From contig NZ_JACYUD010000008.1 of the NCBI RefSeq assembly GCF_014841565.1, forward strand, positions 100,221 to 164,220: DNA of 64,000 nt, given 5' to 3'. The stretch is from Rhizobium sp. CFBP 8762. GTDB lineage: Bacteria > Pseudomonadota > Alphaproteobacteria > Rhizobiales > Rhizobiaceae. Position 1 is the first letter of the stretch. Every line of letters begins with the position of its first letter. The translations under genes were made by a program, and so were the position numbers. Below the pieces are notes generated by a model. That model was not told the DNA's origin. It saw nothing but the letters and a program-made list of their open reading frames with translations, and made no database searches. Below are positions 49,228 through 56,362 of this stretch, piece by piece.

Positions 49228-49768
49228 TCAGTTTACCTTCCTTGATCAAGTTTTGTTTATGGAAAAGAATCAGGATTGTTTTTGCTTTGGTTTCAGCGGC
49301 AACCTCAGCAACCGAACATCCGCTTAGCAAAAGTGTGCGGATACGGTTGGAGAGAGCCTTGGCCTTGCGGGCAAGTGCTTCCTCGTCCCGACGCATTGCA
49401 GCTTTGCGCCGCCATATGGTTCGCTCAGAACAACCAACGATAGACGCGATTTCCGGGGTACTTTTGCCATCTCGCAAAAGAGCTTCAACGGCGTCCCGCT
49501 GGTTCTGTCGTGCCACAAACAAAGGGGAACGTTCTCCGACCGGCACATAAATCTTGAAGCCGATGCTCGGCAGGCAATACTCTCTTACGAGCTTGTACGC
49601 GGTGTCCCAGCCAAGGCAGGCGACCAGTTCATGGTCTTCGCTCAGTCCGGCAGGGCGCGGAATGTGTATCTCTCTGCCACCAAATGATGCCTTTAGCCGA
49701 TCAATGGCCTCAGGACCGATAAGGTCTTCTGCAAACTCAATGAATGATTGTTCACGCTGATGGGCCAT
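49217..49768 (-). CDS. Mor-like transcription activator
   Basis: 183 residues. The N-terminal half resembles the Mor/C activator dimer domain (FAEDLIGPEAIDRLKASFGG; GREIHIPRPAGL), and the C-terminal half has a helix-turn-helix (KSTPEIASIVGCSERTIWRR). Mu Mor/C activates middle/late transcription. It begins an operon with gpT, gpI and tape measure. The domain pairing is somewhat unusual. Confidence 0.7.
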   Translation of the reverse strand: MAHQREQSFIEFAEDLIGPEAIDRLKASFGGREIHIPRPAGLSEDHELVACLGWDTAYKLVREYCLPSIGFKIYVPVGERSPLFVARQNQRDAVEALLRDGKSTPEIASIVGCSERTIWRRKAAMRRDEEALARKAKALSNRIRTLLLSGCSVAEVAAETKAKTILILFHKQNLIKEGKLNAD

Positions 49769-49886
49769 CGACCTTCACCGTTAAGCGATGTGTCGTGGCG
49801 AGTGCTGGAATACAAAAAGGATATGAAGCCGCTTATTCATGCCTGCCGTCCCGTTCAATCGGATGATGCAGGCACTTTACATCCGA

Positions 49887-49920
49887 CTGACACATGTCAG
49901 CCCCTGACGGCAGTCAGGGG
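49887..49920. repeat. Two adjacent inverted repeats in the gap before the Mor-like gene
   Basis: CTGACACATGTCAG (49887-49900) and CCCCTGACGGCAGTCAGGGG (49901-49920) form two perfect dyads side by side. The 442-nt gap (49769-50209) around them has no convincing gene. Operator, RNA element or part of the middle promoter. Confidence 0.7.
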
Positions 49921-50209
49921 GAAAGGGGTAAATCGGTTGCAGTTTGAACCGGGAAAAGGTGCGTGGCAGGGAGGGCCGCGTTCCCGGACTTTCACCGGGC
50001 ATCCTCGCATCGGGCATCTAGGCCAACGGATTGCACCACCACGCAACAATATGAATAACAGCATTTTCAGATTAAGGCAACGCTCAGAAGCCCCGCCACG
50101 TTGCAAATCCGTTTCACTTGTCCCGTTCGCCATGCAGTCGCAAATCGCGTTACACGGGCTTTGAAGCGGCTTTGAAATCGATTTTGTAAGCCGCTCCACC
50201 ATTCTCTTT

Positions 50210-50782
50210 TTATTTTCCGGCCAAACCAAGCTGGACAAGCACATTTGCCGCTTCCTCGACACTGGGTAATAGCACACCGGCAGGAAGGCGTTCGGGTAGA
50301 ATGTCCCACGCCTGTCCTATGTCGCCTGCGGTTTCAACCTTCATGATCCGCATGAGCGGCAATACCCATGGCGGTGCTGTTTTGCCGGGATCGGCAACCG
50401 GCAGCGGTTCAACATTGGGCAAATCCGGTAAATCAGGAACGACGACATCAATTTCAGGCAGGTCCAGAATACGGGCAACGAGATCATCAAAAGCGCGGGC
50501 TGGAAGGCTGGACACATGATAGGCCAGTTGCCAGCGGCCATTCTTGCAGTTGTGTAACCGCCTCCATTGCTCCGCTTTTGCCTTTCTGGTTATCGCGGCT
50601 TTCGTTGGTGGCAAACCAGGAAGCGCCTTGCGAGCAAGATCAGCAGCGGAAAACCATTCCTGCACTTTGCTCTCATCCCGTACCACGCGCAGCAATACGC
50701 TTTCCAAGTAGATTAGGCGGCGTTGTGTGTACGCCCATTCCTCAGATGAAACCGAAACTGTAAAGTCAAAGCTGTTCGTCAT
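50210..50782 (-). CDS. Protein with MuA-type DNA-binding domain
   Basis: 190 residues. EWFSAADLARKALPGLPPTK (42-61) followed by AEQWRRL and YHVSSLPARA (88-97) is the Mu transposase/repressor N-terminal winged-helix domain (HTH Mu-type). No DDE catalytic domain follows, so this is a repressor or end-binding protein, not a transposase. The C-terminal half has LPSVEEAANVLVQLG. Overlaps the next gene by 4 nt. Confidence 0.78.
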   Translation of the reverse strand: MTNSFDFTVSVSSEEWAYTQRRLIYLESVLLRVVRDESKVQEWFSAADLARKALPGLPPTKAAITRKAKAEQWRRLHNCKNGRWQLAYHVSSLPARAFDDLVARILDLPEIDVVVPDLPDLPNVEPLPVADPGKTAPPWVLPLMRIMKVETAGDIGQAWDILPERLPAGVLLPSVEEAANVLVQLGLAGK

Positions 50783-51123
50783 ATCGATCCATCCTTCTTT
50801 AAAGACCGAATGACACGTTGAAAATCAGCATGAGGCGGAACCTGATGTTTCAGATTTTGATTGTAATAATGCTGGATATACCGTTCACGAACGCCGGAGT
50901 TTGAAAGACCGGGGTAATCATGCAGTGTGGTTTTGATCCAATTTAACAGCGTATTTGACTGAGCCTCAGTCAAAACCTTTCGCGACGCAATAGCCTGTCG
51001 GTCTGCAATGGCTACTGTGGTCAGTGCGGATTTCCCAACCTTTATCCCCGTTTCAGCCGCAAGCGAAAAGAGGCTTTCCGGAACCTGTTGTGTTTTTAAG
51101 CGGTAGTTTTCGTCCTTACGCAT
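50779..51123 (-). CDS. Hypothetical protein of the Mu-like element
   Basis: 114 residues. Helical, basic: GVRERYIQHYYNQNLKHQV and RKDENYRLKTQQVPESLF are seen. Coupled by overlap with the MuA-HTH gene. Not recognised. Confidence 0.58.
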   Translation of the reverse strand: MRKDENYRLKTQQVPESLFSLAAETGIKVGKSALTTVAIADRQAIASRKVLTEAQSNTLLNWIKTTLHDYPGLSNSGVRERYIQHYYNQNLKHQVPPHADFQRVIRSLKKDGSI

Positions 51124-51180
51124 TTATGCAACTCCATAAATAGAATGGGCGCGGCATTGATGGCCGCACCCTACGGGTTA

Positions 51181-51978
51181 CTAGCTGGCGATGCTGGCTG
51201 GTGGTTGCGTTTCCAAAGTTGCAACCGGCTGCGGGTCCCCATCCTTCCCAGCAAGAAGGCGGGCAATGACCTTCTCTACAGTCGTTCGCTTGAGGTTCAG
51301 CGCCCCGGCTATATCGCCAGCGTCAACACCCTCGTTAATGCGCTCCGCAATAAACTGGGCGCGTAGTTGCCTCGGATCGGCGCGGGTGGCGCTAACCTCG
51401 CTGCCCTGCTCGTCTTCATCAATCGGTTGGGAGTAAAAAGAGTTATACGGCACTGTGGTGTCACCGGTGTCTTGCGTGAACACTGCATTCAGAACGGTTT
51501 GAGCCGCTTCCACGGAAACAGCCGCCTTTTCGGCAATGGGTTGAAGATCAAGCCCGTCATATAGGATCTTGAGGAGGTAACGAGCTCTTGTGTCAGCTGG
51601 AACTGTTGGGGCGAGATTGCATTTTAAATTTTCGATGGAAGCTGGCTTGTAACCCGAGGTCACCCATAATACGCGGGCAACGTTAGCGGTCGATGTCCCA
51701 GCCCAGCGGGAGATAAACTCCAAATCCGCTATCTCAAATTCGGGCGCGTTTTCTATTTTGACCTGCTCGTGTATGCCTTCAAAAACTTGCTCAAGGTCGA
51801 AAATGTTTTGTTCGATAAGCAGGGATATGCCGTAAGCGTCTCTTTTCAAATCACCCCCGGCTTCACCCAGAGCGAAACATAAGAGTTGCCTAAAACCTTT
51901 GAGCGCCGATATGGTATCCTCGAAGGAGTCGAAAATTTCAGACATATCGTTAAAAGTACGGTTGAGCTTTGTAGCCAT
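51181..51978 (-). CDS. Hypothetical protein of the Mu-like element
   Basis: 265 residues from ATG at 51976-51978 with GGAG upstream. Helical: FEDTISALKGFRQLLCFALG and EFEIADLEFISRWAGTSTAN; the C-terminus contains LNLKRTTVEKVIARLL, a possible HTH. No transposase motif. Element regulator candidate; function unknown. Confidence 0.6.
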   Translation of the reverse strand: MATKLNRTFNDMSEIFDSFEDTISALKGFRQLLCFALGEAGGDLKRDAYGISLLIEQNIFDLEQVFEGIHEQVKIENAPEFEIADLEFISRWAGTSTANVARVLWVTSGYKPASIENLKCNLAPTVPADTRARYLLKILYDGLDLQPIAEKAAVSVEAAQTVLNAVFTQDTGDTTVPYNSFYSQPIDEDEQGSEVSATRADPRQLRAQFIAERINEGVDAGDIAGALNLKRTTVEKVIARLLAGKDGDPQPVATLETQPPASIAS

Positions 51979-52364
51979 GTCGGTCTCCACGTCTGCTTTT
52001 GAAGGCAGTTTGATCCTGCGGGCGGCGCAGGAGCCGGGAGTTCAAAACCGTACGTGGACGGCAGTGGGGCCTTTAGGCTTTCGCCCTGGACATGCGCCAC
52101 ACCCTCCCGGCCGCAATGAGCAACGGAAATGTTTTCCCTTGCTATAAAGACGACCGACACCCGAAAATCGGGCATAAAAAAAGCGCCGTTCAGGCGCGGG
52201 CTGGGGAAGGAGGCAGAACGAAATTTTTCCGTTCTGGCAAACCAGACATTGCACCGAACCTTGGTGGCGCATCCCACCACGTACAGAGTTTTGAAGCTCT
52301 GAATACTGTTTACCGTTGATCCGCCGTCTTTGGCAAGGAAAAACTGATATTTGCGAGGCTGCAT
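51846..52364 (-). CDS. Ash/Icd-like ORF
   Basis: 172 residues from ATG at 52362-52364 with GGAGGTG just upstream. FARTEKFRSASFPSPRLNGA followed by FFMPDFRVSVVFIARENISV and AHCGREGVAHVQGESLKAPL is the phage ash/Icd-like family style, known in P4 and other temperate phages as putative cell-division inhibitor. The C-terminal 48 codons overlap the next gene. Alternatively, conserved non-coding DNA. Confidence 0.5.
   Translation of the reverse strand: MQPRKYQFFLAKDGGSTVNSIQSFKTLYVVGCATKVRCNVWFARTEKFRSASFPSPRLNGAFFMPDFRVSVVFIARENISVAHCGREGVAHVQGESLKAPLPSTYGFELPAPAPPAGSNCLQKQTWRPTWLQSSTVLLTICLKFSTPSRIPYRRSKVLGNSYVSLWVKPGVI
52214..52236. promoter_or_regulatory. Palindrome, operator candidate 1
   Basis: CAGAACG-N9-CGTTCTG. 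Shares GAACG-N9-CGTTC with 52591-52621, with AT-rich spacers. It lies within the Ash-like ORF. Confidence 0.45.
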
Positions 52365-52407
52365 TTTCACCTCCGATGCTTGAATTGGCGCATCACAGTT
52401 GGTCACA

Positions 52408-52473
52408 GTCCGTTGTGGGGCAGTAGGCTAGCTTCCCACCGTCCGTTGTGGGGCAGTAGGCTAGCTTCCCACC
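52408..52473. repeat. 33-bp tandem direct repeat, two full copies
   Basis: Two exact 33-bp units (52408-52440, 52441-52473) plus a 5-bp start of a third. Each unit contains GTGGGG ... TTCCCAC that could form a hairpin. Located in the control region, between the palindromes and upstream of the Ash-like ORF. Confidence 0.9.
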
Positions 52474-52590
52474 GTCCGAAAATGCGTCACACCGATTGCC
52501 AGTGCTGTTTGAAACGGAGATTTCTCCTTTTCAAAATCGCGACCGTCATCAATCAGCAAACGAAATAATTTCGCCTGCTGAAACATGCGA

Positions 52591-52621
52591 GTTTGAGAAC
52601 GCAAAAATTTCGTTCTCAAAC
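52591..52621. promoter_or_regulatory. Palindrome, operator candidate 2
   Basis: GTTTGAGAACG-N9-CGTTCTCAAAC, 11-bp perfect arms. Best candidate for repressor binding in the element. See 52214-52236. Confidence 0.65.
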
Positions 52622-53015
52622 CTATCAAAGCGAACATCGTTAACACCTGGCGTAAACAGGATTTGCTACTGCGTCACAGCGACCTAAATATCCTCCGAAA
52701 CAAGTCAGAACGCAAGAATGAAACTTTCCATTTTCCTAGAGGTTCGAGCATACAGATTTCTGTTTAAGTTATTGTTTTTAAAAGATAAAAACCGAAGTGG
52801 AAAGTATGAAAATTATCGCCAAACTCTCTTTCCACTTTCGACCCGGCATATCTTGAATGTCAATCACTTAGCAAAAAACCCAAATCCGGTTCTCGCCGTT
52901 CCACTGCCAACCGATTTTGCGCACCCTTTCCGGCAACGCTCAAAGTTTTCCACCCTACCGCATTGATTACATTTAGTTTTCGCGTGTTCCCAGATATTCC
53001 CGGACATTCCCGGTT

Positions 53016-53041
53016 ATCGCCATACGTAATTGCGGGGTACA
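53016..53041 (-). repeat. Right terminal inverted repeat of the Mu-like element
   Basis: On the minus strand it reads TGTACCCCGCAATTACGT, then ATGGCGAT. It aligns with the left end at 19 of 26 positions. Confidence 0.8.
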
Positions 53042-53165
53042 TGTAGGGCGTTGGGGCAACGGTGATGTCGAGGTAGCGCTCTCAAAGATTGAAGATCTCT
53101 CATATGTCGTTGGTCTTATTCGACAGTCTTGTGAAAGACAGATGGGAGAATCTGCAAAAGATTGA
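53042..53165 (+). pseudogene. GmrSD-like restriction gene, 3' part (DUF5655 end)
   Basis: After the TGTAG duplication, the frame reads GRWGNGDVEVALSKIEDLSY and then VVGLIRQSCERQMGESAKD, stop. This is the C-terminus of the gene interrupted at 44903. Confidence 0.85.
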
Positions 53166-53235
53166 AAGAGAGCATCTTCTATGCGTTTGATTTGGCAGCC
53201 CTGCGGCTGAATTGGCCACAGGGCTGGTACTCCTT

Positions 53236-53565
53236 TCACGCCTGCCGCAGCCTTCGTGCCAGCAGATCAAACACCATATCCGATATCCACATGGCGCTGA
53301 CGCCGATCAGAAATGCAACCGCGCGTTCGGTGGACATACTATCCTCCGGCATGTCCCAGCCCACGACTTCCACGGCCTTTGTAATGACGTGGATGCCGAC
53401 AGCGGTCAGGTTGACCGCTGCCAGCGTGCCGCACAGCGGGGAAACGATGATCTCCCGCAACTTATAGTCCTGCCGAGACAGGACCCTGAGCAAGCCGCCG
53501 CCCAAGCCTGCCAACACGATATTGGTGTTGATGCCTGCCGAGTTCAGGAAGTCCGAAAAAGACAT
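53236..53565 (-). CDS. Holin-like membrane protein
   Basis: 109 residues from ATG at 53563-53565. Membrane segments: INTNIVLAGLGGGLLRVL, then GTLAAVNLTAVGIHVITKAV and AVAFLIGVSAMWISDMVFDL. Typical topology for a small holin or antiholin. Overlaps the upstream gene by one base. Phage lysis role inferred. Confidence 0.68.
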   Translation of the reverse strand: MSFSDFLNSAGINTNIVLAGLGGGLLRVLSRQDYKLREIIVSPLCGTLAAVNLTAVGIHVITKAVEVVGWDMPEDSMSTERAVAFLIGVSAMWISDMVFDLLARRLRQA

Positions 53566-53756
53566 CAGCCGGTTTCCTTTTTGACAGGGCTGTTCTTGCG
53601 GTGATCGTACAGCCACCAGAACAACGTTGCGCCGTTGATGATCAGGCCAGTCAACGCATCCAGCGCAGCCTGATCGAGATAACCCCGCGCCAGCAAGGCC
53701 CCGCCGCAGACCTGCAGTACATGCCGCAACAGCGGAATTGTGAGATGCCCGTTCAT
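53565..53756 (-). CDS. Small holin-like membrane protein
   Basis: 63 residues. VLQVCGGALLARGYLDQAAL then LTGLIINGATLFWWLYDHRK fits small holins (one or two spans). It lies between the endolysin and the other holin-like gene. Overlaps both. Confidence 0.65.
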   Translation of the reverse strand: MNGHLTIPLLRHVLQVCGGALLARGYLDQAALDALTGLIINGATLFWWLYDHRKNSPVKKETG

Positions 53757-54370
53757 GGTTTCAGTCCTCTCAAACCGTTGAGGAAGCGGCGCACGCCGTT
53801 GCTGAGCGCCGATGGAAAGCCTTGGTCGCTTGGCCGTTGCAGGTCCCGCAACAGTTCAGTGGCATCCAGCGCCTTGCCCTGGCTCCACAGAACCTTGCCG
53901 TCCCTGCTCGCGGGATAAACAGTGATGGACGCAGGCGGATACTGGCCGGTCAGAAACAGCGCGCTCTCGGCGCGTCGTCGCTTGCCGATTTCCGGCGGCT
54001 TCATATAGTTTAGGAATTGCTGGCCTGCCTTTTGCCGGTTGCCTGCGTTCAGAGATGCCGTGAGCTCGGCGCGCGCAATGGCGCCGGTGTTGTAATGAAA
54101 CGAGACGAGCGCATCGAACTGATGCTGCTCCACCGCCACGGTGACGGCGCGGCGTACATCGGCTTCATATTTGGCAATGTCCGTGCGCAGCAGTTCGAGC
54201 GCCTGCCTCATGGTCAGTTGGCTGGTGAATGTCCGTGGGTCGATACCACCCGCCGCCGAAGTGTGGCCGACCCCGATGGTCCACACGCCAACCGAATCCT
54301 TGTAGCGGCTGAGCACGATGCCCTCATGCCCGATCAGCGCGATCAGCCCTTGCGTGCTTACATTCATCAC
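53753..54370 (-). CDS. Endolysin, GH24 lysozyme
   Basis: 205 residues. GLIALIGHEGIVLSRYKDSV and GVWTIGVGHTSAAGGIDPRT give the T4-type lysozyme triad (E16, D25, T31). No signal sequence, so a holin is needed. A C-terminal extension after about 150 residues is Arg/Leu-rich. It hydrolyses peptidoglycan at lysis. Confidence 0.9.
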   Translation of the reverse strand: MMNVSTQGLIALIGHEGIVLSRYKDSVGVWTIGVGHTSAAGGIDPRTFTSQLTMRQALELLRTDIAKYEADVRRAVTVAVEQHQFDALVSFHYNTGAIARAELTASLNAGNRQKAGQQFLNYMKPPEIGKRRRAESALFLTGQYPPASITVYPASRDGKVLWSQGKALDATELLRDLQRPSDQGFPSALSNGVRRFLNGLRGLKP

Positions 54371-54394
54371 AATGCTCCTTTGGTCATATCCGGT

Positions 54395-54904
54395 TTAACG
54401 GAGAGTTTGCAGCGAACGCGTGGCGCTCTGAACAGCCAGAATGGCATTGGCAGCAAGGCGCAGATCCCCGATCAAGCCAGCCGTTGGTCGGTTTTCCAGC
54501 ACAATGGTTTCAACCGCGAACAGGCACAGTTGCCCCGCCTCCAGCATCCGCCGGCGATAGAGATTATAAAGCGCCTTTTTGCACTGGCCGTTTGCGGGGT
54601 CCCGCGTCGAACGATGCAGGTCCGCAAATTCCAGCAGGGCCCGCTTTTCCGCCAGCGCCAGTTGATAGGGATTGGGCTTGTCCGGGTGGTCTGCCCGAAA
54701 CGCCTCCCCCGCCTGGCACAATGCATCGAGCGCATTGCCTTTCGGCGCAGCTGGTGTTTGCGCGTTCAATCGTTTGCGACGGTGCTTCCAGTCTGCAGCT
54801 TCCATGGCAAGCGCATGGGCCGCTTCACTCCCTCCAAAGGACACGCGGTGCCGCCGCCCCTTTCGTTTGATCTGCGCTGTTACACACCATTCCTGCATTT
54901 CCAT
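54395..54904 (-). CDS. Hypothetical phage-type protein upstream of endolysin
   Basis: 169 residues, basic and helical. GRRHRVSFGGSEAAHALAME and LCQAGEAFRADHPDKPNPYQ are seen. It is the first gene of the lysis cluster. Not recognised; possibly a regulator. Confidence 0.6.
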   Translation of the reverse strand: MEMQEWCVTAQIKRKGRRHRVSFGGSEAAHALAMEAADWKHRRKRLNAQTPAAPKGNALDALCQAGEAFRADHPDKPNPYQLALAEKRALLEFADLHRSTRDPANGQCKKALYNLYRRRMLEAGQLCLFAVETIVLENRPTAGLIGDLRLAANAILAVQSATRSLQTLR

Positions 54905-55177
54905 GTTACTATCCTCAAAATCCTATCTCGTTACTGTAGTAGGTAATAATTCCTATACGGAGTCAAGCGAAGTTTTCTGCCTTCGTGCGGTTTTCTCTCA
55001 TTCAAAAATATCAGCGGTTGCTAAAGCGGGGAAACTGAGGCACTGGAATCTTCTTTTGGGCGGCATTCCTCAGCGTGAGGCTCAAGCTTCGCGCAAGGTT
55101 GAGGCCCGCATACTCTTACCATTCACCTTGAGCCCGGACCACGGATGTACTGGCAGGGAAGCGGTGAACAGGCAGAG
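54905..55177. other. Intergenic, host/prophage boundary region
   Basis: No convincing gene. TTACT-GTAGT-AGGTAA near 54932-54948 is an inverted repeat that could regulate the lysis cluster. Part may be a host RNA or relic ending at the 55178 terminator. Confidence 0.5.
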
Positions 55178-55210
55178 GGCCAGGCATACCGTGCTTGGCC
55201 TTTTCCTTTT
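55178..55210 (+). terminator. Strong intrinsic terminator, plus strand
   Basis: GGCCAGGC-ATACCGT-GCTTGGCC followed by TTTTCCTTTT. 8-bp stem with one G-T. It would end a plus-strand transcript whose gene is not visible here (host gene or RNA lost or unrecognised). Confidence 0.75.
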
Positions 55211-55264
55211 GAAATCGATCAGCACCCGGTGACATTTGCCGTGCGGCACCTTAACTGATGCCCC

Positions 55265-56296
55265 ATGAACCGTCGCCACTTCCTCCTCCTCGCCGCCCTC
55301 CCTTTTGCAGCGCCATCGTTTGCGGTCAGCGCTGGTGAGCCGTTCGGCCCGCCCGCACCGCCGAAGCCAATCGACAGGCTGTTGACCGAGGCTGCCGCAC
55401 TCGACAATCTGAAAGTTGTGATGGTCGCCCACAAGGGCACTGTCGTGGCCGAGCGCGGCTATCATGGCAACCGCACGGATCGCTCCACCAATATCAAATC
55501 CGCGTCCAAGTCAGTCATGTCAGCGCTCGTCGGTATTGCGATTGACAAGGGTGTGCTGACCGGGGTGGACCAGCCGATTGCGCCGCTGCTGGCGCGGGAT
55601 CTGCCCGCCAATCCGGATCCGCGTCTCAACACGGTCACCATCGGCAATCTCCTCTCCATGCAATCGGGCATACAGCCCATGTCCGGGCCAAATTACGGGC
55701 GCTGGATTTCCAGCCGCAACTGGGTGCGCGAAGCGCTTGCCGCACCGTTTGTGGATCAGCCCGGCGGCGGCATGTTGTACTCCACCGCCTCCACCCATCT
55801 GCTCTCGGCCATCCTGACACGCGCCACGGGCAAGCCGACGCTGGCTCTCGCGAAGGAGTGGCTTGGCCCCTTGCAGGATTTCCGCATTGGCGGCTGGGAG
55901 CGTGATCCTCAGGGCATCTACATGGGCGGTAATCAGATGGCGTTGACGCCGCGCGGCCTCTTGTCCTTCGGCGAGCTCTACCGCATGGGCGGCCTGTTGC
56001 CGGATGGAAAACGGCTGGTGTCGGCTGCGTGGGTGGCAGAATCGTTCAAAGCCCGCACGCACTCCATCCACAGTGGCGATGGCTACGGCTATGGCTGGTT
56101 CGAGCGCGATATTGAAGGCGAAACCGTGCATTACGGCTGGGGCTATGGCGGGCAAATGCTCTACATCGTTCCCGCCCGCGACCTTACCGTGGTCATGACA
56201 TCCGATGAAGGCAGCCCATCGGCTGCAACCGGCTACCGCGATAGTCTTCACGCCCTTTTGGGCAACATCATCAAGGCTGTCCGCGTAGAATCGTAA
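55265..56296 (+). CDS. Serine hydrolase, beta-lactamase/class C fold
   Basis: 343 residues. Signal peptide-like MNRRHFLLLAALPFAAPSFA (RR suggests Tat). SxxK motif SASK (79-82) and YST (172-174), and a late HYGWGYGGQ block, match serine beta-lactamase/DD-peptidase-like hydrolases. Probably a periplasmic esterase or peptidase rather than an antibiotic resistance enzyme. It precedes the transglutaminase operon by 66 nt. Confidence 0.85.
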   Translation: MNRRHFLLLAALPFAAPSFAVSAGEPFGPPAPPKPIDRLLTEAAALDNLKVVMVAHKGTVVAERGYHGNRTDRSTNIKSASKSVMSALVGIAIDKGVLTGVDQPIAPLLARDLPANPDPRLNTVTIGNLLSMQSGIQPMSGPNYGRWISSRNWVREALAAPFVDQPGGGMLYSTASTHLLSAILTRATGKPTLALAKEWLGPLQDFRIGGWERDPQGIYMGGNQMALTPRGLLSFGELYRMGGLLPDGKRLVSAAWVAESFKARTHSIHSGDGYGYGWFERDIEGETVHYGWGYGGQMLYIVPARDLTVVMTSDEGSPSAATGYRDSLHALLGNIIKAVRVES

Positions 56297-56362
56297 AGTG
56301 CTTGCTTTCTCCGGCCCCATTGCACACACTTGCAAAAAAGCCGCAAAGGGACCGGGAACAGC

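Larger units (their letters stand above)
44903..53041 (-). mobile_element. Mu-like transposable element, 8139 bp, without a recognisable transposase
   Basis: The element starts with TG and ends with CA, has related terminal inverted repeats and is flanked by a 5-bp duplication TGTAG (44898-44902 and 53042-53046). Joining the flanks restores DUF5655 reading (NVGRWGNGDVEV) of the interrupted gene. All genes are on the minus strand: Ash-like, 265-residue, 114-residue, MuA-HTH, Mor-like, gpT, gpI, tape measure. No MuA/B, portal or terminase is seen. Satellite or deleted prophage. Confidence 0.88.
52474..53041. other. AT-rich control end of the Mu-like element, no gene seen
   Basis: No convincing coding region. 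It holds the 52591-52621 palindrome, A/T-rich tracts at 52730-52830 and three GGGAA repeats near the right end, arranged as CCGGGAATG, CCGGGAATA and CTGGGAACA on the minus strand. In Mu the corresponding end carries repressor operators and transposase sites. Confidence 0.7.

Noticed and set aside
49897-50277. 126-codon minus-strand frame in the gap before the Mor-like gene
   Set aside because: Overlaps the start of the control gap and the end of the MuA-HTH gene, carries dyads, and has biased composition; likely non-coding.
52408-52478. CRISPR array
   Set aside because: The 33-bp units are in direct tandem without spacers and no cas gene is present.
52380-52568. Frame with a repeated peptide in the tandem repeats
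   Set aside because: The repetition comes from the 33-bp DNA repeats; no ribosome-binding site.
53196-53226. 8-bp stem CAGCCCTG/CAGGGCTG as a terminator
   Set aside because: No T-run on either strand after the stem, loop of 15 nt; weak.
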